Origin: Anadara kagoshimensis
Taxonomy: Eukaryota > Mollusca > Bivalvia > Arcoida > Arcidae
Reading direction: 5' to 3'
NCBI GenBank assembly: GCA_021292105.1
Contig: CM037868.1
Location: 37,632,763-37,696,762, forward strand
DNA length: 64,000 bases
Shown piece after piece: positions 32,901 to 46,000 of this stretch. The translations under genes were made by a program, and so were the position numbers. Positions within the stretch are counted from its first letter, which is position 1. Every line of letters starts with the position of its first letter. A model generated the notes under the pieces. The model was given only the letters and a program-made list of their open reading frames with translations, made no database searches and was not told the origin of the DNA.

Positions 32901-35900
32901 AATCACGATCCCAAAGCCAAGTAAAAACTTTGTAAACTTCCATCTGGACGGAACAGAAATTACTAAATAAATTACAAGCAAAATTTTTATCTCAGGTTTA
33001 ATGTTCATCTAGTCAGCCATAACTGTGTCTAGAAAATGCACAAATACTCTTTACAAATAGTGAATAGAACCCCCCTAGCACTATAGTCTAAACGATAAAA
33101 TATAATAAATGTCCTCTATAGTACAAAACGTAAATGTAGGCCTCTCAGTTTAAAATTGCAAGGTAAGCTAATGTTAATCAATGTTAATCAATTTTAAATT
33201 CGTTCAAAAAGGTTTTATGGTCGTCATCACAATGTTGATAAGTATACCCTAATGGGCGACGTAATCTACGTTACTTTAAATAAATCATAAACACATACAG
33301 TCCAACCTGCCTTAAAGACCACCTCTATATAAGGGTCACCTGCTTATACAGTCCAACCTGCCTTAAAGGCCACCTCTATATAAGGACCACCTGCTTATAG
33401 AGGCCATTAAAGTTGTAAAGGCCACCTCTATATAAGGGCCACCTGCTTATAAAGGCCATTGAAGTTGTATCCCAATTGTTCTTTATCCATATATTTTGAA
33501 CCTGTTTATAAAGGCCACCTGCCTATAAAGACCATTTTTACTGGTTTCCTTGGGTGGCCTTTATATACAAGCTTGACTGTATGCCAATCCATGTCCAAAT
33601 CACAATCTTAAAGCCAAGCTAACATCTTGAACTGGCAAATTAAATTAAATTAAACACACGCAATTTCACCAGGAAAGAACGACCGGGTGCTCTGGAAGGA
33701 TAGGCATCTCCTGTTAAGCAAGTTAAACCAGTTACGTGTGTTAAATGAACCTCAATCAAAATATAAATGAAAGACAAATCTAGGAATGGATTGTAACCAC
33801 TTTTACCTCTACAACTTCTGCCTTTCCTTTCATAGCATTCTTTACATTGACACTGATCATTTAAGCAGACTTCGGTATCTTTACATTTTCCACAACAGGG
33901 TATAGCTGAAAAAAATCATATTAAGATCATTGCATCAATAGCGTAATTGTTTGACGTTTTCTCTCATAAACTATCATGAAGTCATCAATTTACATTTTTT
34001 CACGTTATAAACAAAATAAATAACAGGTTTAGCACTGACAACTTTTACATCCTCTATAAGAATTCTAGTGATTCGTTAGCTTCATTTCAACAATACAAAC
34101 GTCATTCGCTTTATAATCAACCATAAATATATAAATCCATGTTCAAATTTTACTCGTAAAACTTACAAAGCAAGACAACAGTTTCCAGTAGAAAAAATGA
34201 AGTCATCATATTTGTCATACAGCCTCATAAGTAGTCTTTTGTGGGCGTCATAATTTAGGTACATGTATAAATATGAAGCAGAGCTTGAAGTATCAAACAT
34301 TTCTTTTATTTGAAGCTCATTAGGATACATGGCATTCACATTTTCAAAATTTTTCAGAGAAAGAACGGCGTCGTCTAAATGACATCATTACTACATAAAT
34401 TGTTATTCACCGGAAGTGTAAGATGCTGTTGTATAACTGACCTTTACATTGCCCGTCTGATGGATCTCGTTCGTAGCAGTCTTTACAAACACATTGGTTA
34501 TTATCGCATATTTCTTTATCGTTACATTTCCCACAACAGGGAATAGCTAGAATAACAATGTATAAACAATGTTCTACTGTGGTTCTTTATATAGTAGAAT
34601 AGATCATTTGTGGCAATAAAAAGTTTCTGTGAATTCTTAGCAAAAATCAGATAATGAAAAGTGGTATACAATCAAAATTCCTTTCTAAATTTGACATAAT
34701 TCCAAAATATTAAGCCTTACGTTTTCTGCTATATAGAGGAAAATGTGGTCTCTTACAGATCTGTTTTACTATGAAGATAGCCTTTAGTGCCTCATATGCA
34801 AATTTTATGTTTTGAGCTTACCCCTCTTAAAATAATCAACACACCTGTTAAACACCTTTTACAGGTGTGATTCTATGTAACCTATATAAATACATCATTT
34901 GGGGTATGTGGATAAATAAGAGGTACATTTGGGTGTTTTGTGACTTAGTTGCAGACTAAGCATTTTGTACAGCGTTCATTGCTTCTCTATACCCAGAATT
35001 GTATACAATTATCAAAAGTCTATAAGCATTTTTTCTTAAAGGGTATTTTAGTATTGAATATAATTTCACAGATCTTTCTTTATGATATTGAAATTTAGAT
35101 TTTTTGTAGCCACAAATTACCTATTTTACTATTTAAAGAACTACAGTAATAATAATAAAACAGTGAGCAGATGATAAAAGTAGTGAAGAAACAATGCCGA
35201 GTTAAGGATTCAGGGATCACAATTAATGGAGAACAGTAAAAAAAATTCCATGAAGATGTTAGAGGAGAAACAACGTTCAACAAAGGACCAGAAGAAAACA
35301 GAAAGGGTAAGCGCGTACATAAAAGCAACTGAGAATAACCGTATTCAAACTTGATTCCGTTGTAAAGACAGAATGTCCACATAGAAGTTATTTACGAACG
35401 AATATAATCATGATAATTAGACTATTAGGTTTTGATGAGTTTTGATGAGTTTTTCTTCAGTTGTCAGATTTACTTACGTTTACAAGTACTCCCTTTTCGT
35501 TCAAAACAATTCCTACACTCACATGTATTGTTGATACAAACTTCGTTTTCTTTACATTTATCACAACATGGAATATCTGTAAAAGAGAGAAACTTTTAAG
35601 ACATTAATGAAGTAATACTTCTCTTTTGGACACTAAAAAGTCTACTTGGGAACACTGAATATCTACAAGTAATTCATCGAAATATTAAATGCAGTAAAAC
35701 TTAATCCTTTCTAATATTGTGAAAAGTAGTGCGTCGTTAGATGATTTTACCTGGGAAGGCAAAGGCATTGAGAATTAACTGATGGGTAAAAACGATACAC
35801 AATTGAGAAAAAAAAAACTAAAAACTGCCTTTAAATAGAGGTGTTCATCCATATGGAATGCACGTTTTTTTGGTACAAACATGTGTTTTACATGTGTCGG

Positions 35901-38900
35901 ATGTAGCTGGCGAAAGAGGAGATGAGGACCCGGCTTTACCCAACTGTTAAAGGTATTTCAAAAGTTTTAAAAAGTTTCATTTTAGTTTTGAAAAATTGTG
36001 ATTCGGCCATTAACCAGTTTTATTTTGTTTGTTTTCTTTAAATATTTTTGACACAGTGACATGGACTGTAGTTTATTGATTTATTATTCCTACAATGGCA
36101 GACTCCGTACAAATTTAATGAATTTGACGGCTACATACTTAGTATGGATCTCGCTCATAACATTATACATTTATGGTTTTTGAAAAATTTGTCAAAATAC
36201 ACTGCCACAAATTCAGTGACACTAACAGTAGTCAATAATTAATTATTCTTACATTGACACACTCCATATAGATCCGCTTCATAACATTTGTCACAGACAC
36301 ACTGATCATCTGCAACATACTTCGTTTTCTTTACACTTCCCACAACATGGAATAGCTATAAATATTTAAAACATAATTCAGTAAATAAAAATTAAAATTT
36401 AAATTTTCATATAAATCAATATTACCTATTTGAAAAGCATGATTAAAATACAAGACTAAAACGACAATTGGCATAATAAAAAATGTCCAATATTAATGTA
36501 GAATGGAAAATTTCGCGTCAGATAATTTTTTCGATGGCAAAAATTGTAATTTCAAGATATTTACACACTTTTATTTTCGAGTCAAGTAATGATCATCGAT
36601 AAAATGCCTATAAATTACTTTAAAATTAAATAATAAAGTTTTTTTGTGTTGTGTTACTCTTGAAAATTTATGCGAAAATTAAAACCGGATTTACAGTATA
36701 ACTATAGAACCTTAGATAAGGCCAAACCATCTAATTTATATATTAACGTGTGACTAATTTAATGCGATCGATAATTTCGAAACAAACCTTATTTAATTGA
36801 ACAATAAACTAAAACCCAAGTATGTAACTACAGTATATATGGGCTGAAATCCAAACATAAACACATCTGAATTGTTTAGGAACTATGCTGAACAGTGAGC
36901 AGAAACCAACATCTCGCATTTTCTTGCTTTAAGTTTGGAGTATTCAGTTATCTTCAATATCTGTGTATTGTACCATTCTAGTATCCCTCCAATGTTTATG
37001 TTTATAATAAATGTCCAGTGAGTTTCCACTGATAAACATATACCAATCATTCTATAACAAGTTTGCTACTAAATGTAGTTCAAATTTCCTATTATGAAAA
37101 CAAATTAAACAGCTGCGTTCCCTATATATAGATGTACTGGCCCATAGTCAATTTTGCATTAAAGGTCAAGAGGTCAATGTTGTTTGACTTTACCTACCTT
37201 TACATGACCATCCACGTTTCTCATAACACGTTTTGCATTTACATTCGTTATCTATACACACTTCGTTCTTTTTGCATTTCCCACAACATGGAGTAGCTAG
37301 AAACAGAAAAAAATGAAAATATGACACTGTTGTCAAGGTCCTTAAAATGTTTTATGACATTGTTGAGAAATATGATAAGTCTCTGTATCCCTGACGTTCT
37401 TTTCATTTGTGAAGGCAATGTGTAATTTGGAAATAAACTGGTATGTGGTTGACCTTTGGGATAATAATTTGGACATAGACCAGTATATTTAAACGCCACA
37501 ATTTGATATATAAAAATTGTAGAACAGGTGACCCTTTTATACAGGTTCAAAAAACATAAATCAAAAACAGTTGGGATACAGTCTCATTAGCCTTTGAAAG
37601 CAAGTGGTCCTTATATAGAGATTGGACTTCAAATCGAAAACAAACATACTAATCCATATCCGAATCACAATCCAGAAGAAAATTAAAATCTTTGGACCTG
37701 CCAAGTTAGATTTAACACGTAAACTTCCACCAGGGAAGTGAGGCCAAGTGCTCCGGAAGGGTAAGCACCTTCTGTTTAGCTAGCTACATCCGCCTTGTGT
37801 GTAATCAAAATTGTGTGAAAGGAACAGGGAACTATTGGGCGTCAAATATATCCAGGGCAATCCTTGACACAGAGACATGAAGTACGTTATACATACCATT
37901 ACAAGCTACGTATCCGTCACCTTCAAAACACTTTTTGCACTGACAGTGATTATACTTATTACACTCGCCATTGGTTCCACATTTATTACAACATGGAATC
38001 GCTGAAATCGAATATTAAATATTTGTAGATGAAAAACACATACTTGACAACTGCAGACGCAAAAAAAACAAAAACAAAACGATTTAATGATGGTTATCAT
38101 TTAAGCTGCTTTAAATATGAAGTATTACAGAGCACCCCTCCCCCTAAAAAAATTAAATGTTTAACAACTTGTATACACGCATTTTAGTAACATGACATAT
38201 ATACAAATCATCGTTTCCGAAGTTCACGTTCTGTTATTATCCATTATTTAACAGTAACGTAACTAATTTCAAGGTCATGATTTCAGAAGTTCCTGACCCA
38301 TAATTGCCCGTAATTCGGCGGTTGTAATGTTAAACATTATGGTATCGGAAATTCCCGACCATGATATTTTTCACAATTTAATGATTTCGGAAGAACACGC
38401 CCTGTTATCACCAATTATTTACTGGTGATTATGTTCAACGTCAATATTTCGAAAGTTCTTAATCTGCAATTACCTATAATCCAGTGGTAATAATTTTCAG
38501 CGTCATGATTTCCGAAGGCCATGACCTGCAAATACCTATAATTCTCTGGTAATGATGTTCACCATTATGAATTTGGTGGGGTCATGTTGAATACCCATAA
38601 TTCAGCGGTGATGGCGACAAACACTTACGTTTACATCCCTTTTTCGGATCACCTTCATAACATTCTTTACAGGTACAATTAACTCCATTTTCTGAGCAGT
38701 AAGCATTTCGTCCACAGCTTCCACAACACGGCTTGGCTGTTAACATTAAATAATACGGTCACAACAATTAGTTAAACAGTCATGTACTGCAAAGTCGTCA
38801 ATTTCCATTTTGTTCCTTTTTTCGTAGATGCCCCAAACCAACAAATTTGCAACGAAGTGAAAAAAAGTTCAAATCACAATTCTAGAGTATAGTAAAAAAA

Positions 38901-41900
38901 CTTTGAAACTGGCAAATAATGACTTGCACTTCTACGAGGAAAGTGTGGTTGGGTGACCACCTGTCCAGCTAGCTTCATTCGTAGCGTTGCTTTGAAATTG
39001 TGATTTATACATAGACTGGTACTTTTTTTATTTTCGGCATTATACATTTCTCAGCTAAGGATTTCTTTAAAGTGAACTACGACAAAATTGTAAAACCTTT
39101 GTAAGATGAAATGGTGTAAGTCAGCGTTTCAGATGCTCAATGCTACTTGAAATTTGTTTAAAAACGTTAAATAGTTACATCCAATTTTCTCTAAACAGAT
39201 GTGTATAAAATGCCAAGTTCTGCCATTACATATCTAATTGATAAAGACTACCAAACGAACTAATTTGATATTACAAAAAAGAAATCAAATCACAGTCCCA
39301 AAACAAAGTAAAAACACCCTTGAAAACTAGCTAACTAAGGTACGCGTTACACACTTGAAATTCCACCAGGAGACTGAGGCCAGGTGCTGAATCACTTGAT
39401 TTACTTACGAGTATGTCAGCCCGTGACTGGGTCTCCGGTAAAATATTTGTTACAATGTCGGGATCACGTGGTTTACTTACAAGTACAGCCCGTGACTGGG
39501 TCTCCGGTAAAATATTTGTTACAATGTCGGGATCACGTGGTTTACTTACGAGTACAGCCCGTGACTGGGTCTCCGGTAAAATATTTATTACAATGTCGGG
39601 ATCACGTGGTTTACTTACGAGTACAGCCCGTGACTGGGTCTACGGTAAAATATTTGTTACAATGTCGGGATCACGTGGTTTACTTACGAGTACAGCCCGT
39701 GACTGGGTCTACGGTAAAATATTTGTTACAATGACGGGATCACGTGGTTTACTTACGAGTACAGCCCGTGACAGGATCTCCGGTAAAATATTTGTTACAA
39801 TGACGGGATCACGTGAATTACTTATGAGTACAGCCCATGACGGGATATCCGGTAAAACATTTGTTACAATGTCGGGATCACGTGGTTTACTTACGAGTAC
39901 AGCCCATGACGGGATCTCCAGTAAAATATTTGTTACAATGACGGGATCACGTGATTTACTTACGAGTACAGCCCATGATAGGATCTCCGGTAAAACATTT
40001 GTTACATTTACATTTCTTTCCGGCACAATATGAATTCACTCCACATTTGTTACAGCAAGGAATACCTACGTAAATAAAAAAAAATTTACGAAACATGACA
40101 AAATAGAATGATTTTAAATACTGTTAATCGTGAAATAATTGTTTCAGTAAATGTTTCGATAAGTATTTTAAATGTATTTGTATATTTTAATATTTTTTTA
40201 AAAATCGCGTCTGTCAATCTTTACGATAATTTTTGTACGCGAAAATAAACAATCGAGAAAATTTCCCGATTTACCTTGTCATTGGGAAAGGCACTAATCC
40301 AAAATTGAGAATGGAGAGGGTGTAGGCGGATTGCTTCTACTTATGCCCGCTTCGATTATAACTGCATAAAAATCTTTTAAAGATTTAATTTTAAAAATAT
40401 TTGGATTATTGCAATTTACAGCTGCGTTCTTCATTTAGAAGTTTTAGAGACAGAAATTGGGATAAATTCGTTACATATTTTTTATGAGTCAAGCAGGGTA
40501 AAAGGTTGGAAATTCCCATAAACCCTGCCTAAAAACTATGTGACACATATTATAAACCTGTCATATTCATCGAATACGTTCCTATAGTGACATTCAATCA
40601 GGCTTCTTGTTATAGAAATGTCTGTATTAAATTAATTATTAAATTATGGCATTAACAACGATAACTACAACTCCCAATACCACACATATTATTCTGATTG
40701 TGGTCCAAAAGAAACAAACACCATTATCTGTGGTCCAACAACGTGTTCTTGTGTTGATTAAGCGTATTTTATTCAAGTTTTGTGGTTTCGTGTTATTTCT
40801 TCAAAGGTTTTACATATTAACAATAAGTTCAAAAGCTTATGAAGTATAATTTCATTCAACCTTACATAGTCTGTACACTAAACTGTAACTAGTGATTTGA
40901 TATTCGCAATTTTGAATCAATTATTCTTAAACCAATTAGTGATATTTACGTGTACAGTTTGTGTACGGGTCACCATCATAGCATTCTTTGCACCGGCAGT
41001 TTATTCCATCATCACAATAAGCATTTTTCCCACAAATTCCACAGCAGGGAATTGCTGAAAATATATTAAAAGAAAAACGGATTAACGTGACGCCATAACA
41101 CATTATTCTGAGATAATGCTTATTGCCATGATGCAGTTTCCACAGCATCTGTTGATGAAAAGAAGGAAAATTAGTTATCGTTACATCATAACCCATTTAT
41201 TTATTATCTATTGGTAATGGTAATTTCCGTAATACAGATTCCCAGGCAGGGGCTCAGAAAATATATAAAAGGTGCGAACAAATAACGTGATGTCATTACT
41301 GAATACCAATTCAATAAGGTCGTAATTTGTATAAGGCAGACTCCGCAGAAGGAAATTGCAAGAATACCTATTAGCGTGAATCATTTCTATTAGATCTTTG
41401 AAATTTCCATTAGTTTAAATTATCTGTCTGTTTCTATGAATTTTTATTAATTATAATAATGAAAAACTAGATAAGACAAAGAAATAATCGGTTGTATCAT
41501 CAAAAACAAACATCAATCCGTATCCACTTACATATTTTGTCAAATGATTTTCAGCGAGAGATAAATAGCAGATTTGAAACCAAAAAAAGACAAAGAATTA
41601 GGTTCTTGACACTTAATTTGTTTTACAAAAGACCTTAATTCAATTTCCCTATGTTATTTAATATCTAGTGTGCTATCTTCAATTTTATTCGCAAGCTGAC
41701 TACGTATATACATACGCTGGCAGCCTTTCTTTGGATTTCCTTTGAAGCATTCTTTACATTGGCACGTGTCCTTGTTGTTACAAAAAGCATTTTCTCCGCA
41801 CTTATTGCAGCATGGGATTGCTAAAATTAGAAGAAAACCATTAATTCACAAACAGAAGAGTCCCAAATCAACGCCACATAGTGTTGAATGTTTTCTTTTA

Positions 41901-43034
41901 AGTGAAAGTAACATATAGACGAGTGTGTGCGTGTGTGTGTTAAATATTTTAAATATAACATAAAAGAATACAGATTATATGTATCGCGTAACTGCGGTCC
42001 AAATACTGGTTACAATATGTCATAGTGGTCCTTACTTTAGTTGTAACATATAAAAATATGCAACAAATTGACTATAAGAGGCAAAAATTTTAGGCATCCG
42101 TAAGTTTAGTTTTTTTAATGTGTTGTAAGGGAAAATACCAAATTGTGTCTAAACTTCGGCAAGGTATTGCATATCCGCAAACAATTTAACTCTAATCATT
42201 GATTTGCGATTATATACAGATGCTGCTAAAATTATAACACAAACAAACCTGTACATTCTTTAAAGTAGTTCCCTTCGAAGCACGATTTACATTCACAATG
42301 GTTGTCACGGTTACAAAATGCATTCTTCCCACACTTTCCACAACATTTGATTGCTGAAAAAAATCAAAATAAAATAGTTTTTAATTGTTCTTGAGCTTGA
42401 AATAAAAGACGACTGATTCCTCAAATTTTGCTTCATATTTAGACTTATACCTGAATTATAACGCACACGAAAGGCTACATCTGAAACTTTATGACAAACG
42501 TGATGACTTCAATTTTTCTATTGTTTACTTTCCTTTTTTATGTATCTATATACCTGCTTCTCCTGCTTATGGTGTATTTGTTTCCCAATTAATACGCTAT
42601 GGTAGAGCTTGTTCCCACTACGGGGACTTTGTACAACGAAGTAGGCTGCTTGCAAATAAATTGTTAGGGATATTGCAAGCCTAGGCTTATCAAGGGCCTC
42701 AAAAAAAGTTTTATGGCCGTCATCACAGTATTGTTGATAAGTTTGATGTCTCTGTGTCCAGGATTGCCTTGGATATTTTTGACGTATCATAGTTACATGT
42801 TCCTTTCACACAATTTTGATTACACACGTGGCGGGTATAGCTAGCTAAACAGGAGTTGCTTACCCTTCCGGAGCACCCGGCCTCACTTCCCTGGTGGAAG
42901 TTCACGTGTCTAACCTAACTTGTCAGTTCCAAAGTTTTTACTTTGCTTCTGGATTGTGATTCGGACATGAATTAGTATGTTTGTTTATATTCTCTAACAA
43001 AATTTAAAAAAAAAATCGTTATAACCGAATGTGT

Positions 43035-43065
<31 letters not shown>

Positions 43066-46000
43066 AAATAACGAAAATAATAATAAGCCTGAACCCCCGT
43101 AGTCTAGTAACATAAATGTGGTATTCATAACATTGTTTTAATGTAGGCTTATATCTGTGCCAAGTCTGATCAAAATTTGTCTTTAGACAGAAAACGAATG
43201 GATAAAGGGATTCCTAAGTATACCCTTTTAATTGGTTTTCAGGATTATAGCAATAAACAATTACGTAGACTTGTTTCTTTGGCTTGTATTGTCTTCCTCT
43301 GAACAGTAATATATTGTAATGACAATAAAAGATAATACATGTATTAATTAATCAACTGCAAACAAAGAAGAATTGAATTATTATTTATCGTTTTGTTCTT
43401 CATTGGAAACTATATTGATCTTTGTGATTTGAAACTTATATAAAGTTAAACCCGTCTATAAAGGTTATCTAAGTGAGCCAGCATTTGTTGCCTTTATGGG
43501 TAAGTGGTCCCTATAATAATGAATTACCTTTACACCTTTTGTATGGATCACCACTATAACACTTTTTACAGCGACATTGGTTATACTGGTCACATTCAGC
43601 ATTTTTTGTACATTTCCCACAACAGGGAATCTCTACAAATACACGAAAAAGTATGTCTGAAAAACGCAAAAAACTCTATTCCACTTCATACAACTAAGCA
43701 TGCTACTTACAAAGGAATTGGTGCAGCAATGACATTTCATGCCAAGGCTTATCAAGGCCAGAACAATGGCATTTTCAGTGAAAGAAGATCTGATATCATC
43801 TGCTGATTTTGGTAAAAGCTAAAGCGTTTTCTCGGCTCTTAATTCATAAAAAACATAAGGAAAATATCATACCGGTTTAACTATTTTAGCTCAAGCACTA
43901 TTGATGAGGAACTGTAGTCCGAAACGACCGTCTAGTGCTGTAACATTAAAACTGGTATAATATGTAATTTAATAAGAATATTGCACGCCTGAAGTTATCA
44001 AGGCTAAATAGGAGCTGCTTACCCTTCATCCAGCATCCAGCCTCACTTCCTTTGTGGAAGTTCACGTGTCTCGCTAACTTGTCAGTTTTTACTTTGCTTT
44101 TAGATTGTGACTCAGGCATGGATTAATATGTTCGTTTTTGAGTATGATAAAATTGTTTGATGGTCAAAATTTATATCCAAAGACGTAAATAACTCACGGG
44201 GTCAAATTTTTATAAACCAAACATGTACCTTTACATTCTTTTTGCGGATCACCAATGAAACACTTTCTGCATTGACATTTTCTTCCATCACAGATGGCAT
44301 TACGACCACATTTACCACAACAAGGTATACCTGTAATCATGGAAATTGAAAACTAAAAACACTTGTATTTGTGTAACTAACGTAATAGGATTAAGGTACT
44401 GACTTAACATATGTAACATTTATCCCAATCGAGGCTGAGATTGGGATATGTTGCATCACATCACCCGAGACTGAGATCAACCAGTATCGGTCACAAACAG
44501 GTGATAGATTCTATTTCTCGTACCATTAAATTGTTTATATTTGTGATACCTACAAAACAAAACACCTACACTCATAGGACTTCTTGCATTGCTTTGGGCA
44601 CCTAATGCATTGTACAAATCCGCACTTTGAAAATAATCCCATTGACAACTCATCAAAATTTTAAGATAAAATAAAACATGTATTTAAAATAAATAAATAC
44701 AGAAACCGTTTGTTTTGATGATGTCAAGCACAATGATCGGTTACGTCATCCTGATTGTTCAATTATCGCGTGAGGCAGTACCAGACAAACTGGACAAGAC
44801 TAATGGAATCTGTCACCTGTTTGTGACCGATACCGGTTGATCTCAGTCGAGGGTGCTGTGATGTAACATGTCCCAATCAAGGTTTTGCCGAGATTGGGAT
44901 ATGTTACATCGCAGCACCCGAGACTGAGATCAACCAGTATCGGTCACAGACAAATGATAGATTCTATTTCTCGTACTATACAAGTGCTTATAACTGCGAT
45001 ACATACAAAACAAAACACGTACCCTCATGGGACCTCTTGCATTTCTTTGGGCACCTAATGCATTGTTCAAATCCGCCCTTTGAAAAAAATCCCATCGACA
45101 ACTCTTTAAAATTTTAAAATATCGACGATTTGTATTCAATGCAAATATAAAAAATCTCTGACAATGAAATATTTTGAATAAAAAGTAAAATAAAACACAT
45201 ATGTGAAAAATAAATAAAAAAAACCGCTTTGTTTTGATGACGTCAAGCGCAATGATCGATACGTCATCCTGAGTGTTCAATTGTCGCGTGAGGCAGTACC
45301 AGACACACTGGACAAGACAGAAAAATCTAGCACTGGTGTGCGCGTGAGATTTTTCTGTCCGAGGTACGAGAAAAAAAATCTAGCACTGGTGTGCGCGTGA
45401 AATTTTTCTGTCCGAGGTACAAGAAAAGCACATATTGTTACTACGGGGTCACTGGTTATAAAACAATATGATGCTATCATTACAACATGTCCGATGTGTA
45501 CATTGGCCGATAGTCCATATTTTTTCTTGTTAATCTGGCAATCATCAAGATAGATTATAGTGGTAATATTACAGAATATTAATTGGACATTTTGTGTAGA
45601 GATGTAAGATGTGCCAAATGTCCAATTCTTTCATTTTTCTTATCTTTTTCAAAAATATATTTTCAATTTTTGTTATTCAATTAAATTCATGAGCTTTATA
45701 TGTGTATCGTCCATAAAAACGTGACGACAATGACAGCCAATTTGTTTATACAAAAATAACATACATGTGTAAAAAATCAAAATCAAAATGCTTGACACAA
45801 TGGTAAATGCTAGCTACACCCGTTAAGTTGAGCCAAATGCAATTAAGTAGTGACTCTTTATCATTTTTGGGTTCCAATAAAAAATAACAATTTACACTCA
45901 CGTTTACAACCGTAGTATGGATTCCCAGCGTAACATTTCTTGCATAGACATTCATTTGTTTCTTTGTCACAGACAGTATTAGGACCACATCTACCACAAC

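Noticed and set aside
35095-35382. 95-codon minus frame and an opposing charged plus-strand frame in an array intron
   Set aside because: Neither has splice context or family resemblance.
39413-40033. Plus-strand frame of 206 codons with a 23-residue repeat
   Set aside because: Antisense to the 69-bp array derived from exon M13; the frame stays open only because 69 is a multiple of 3.
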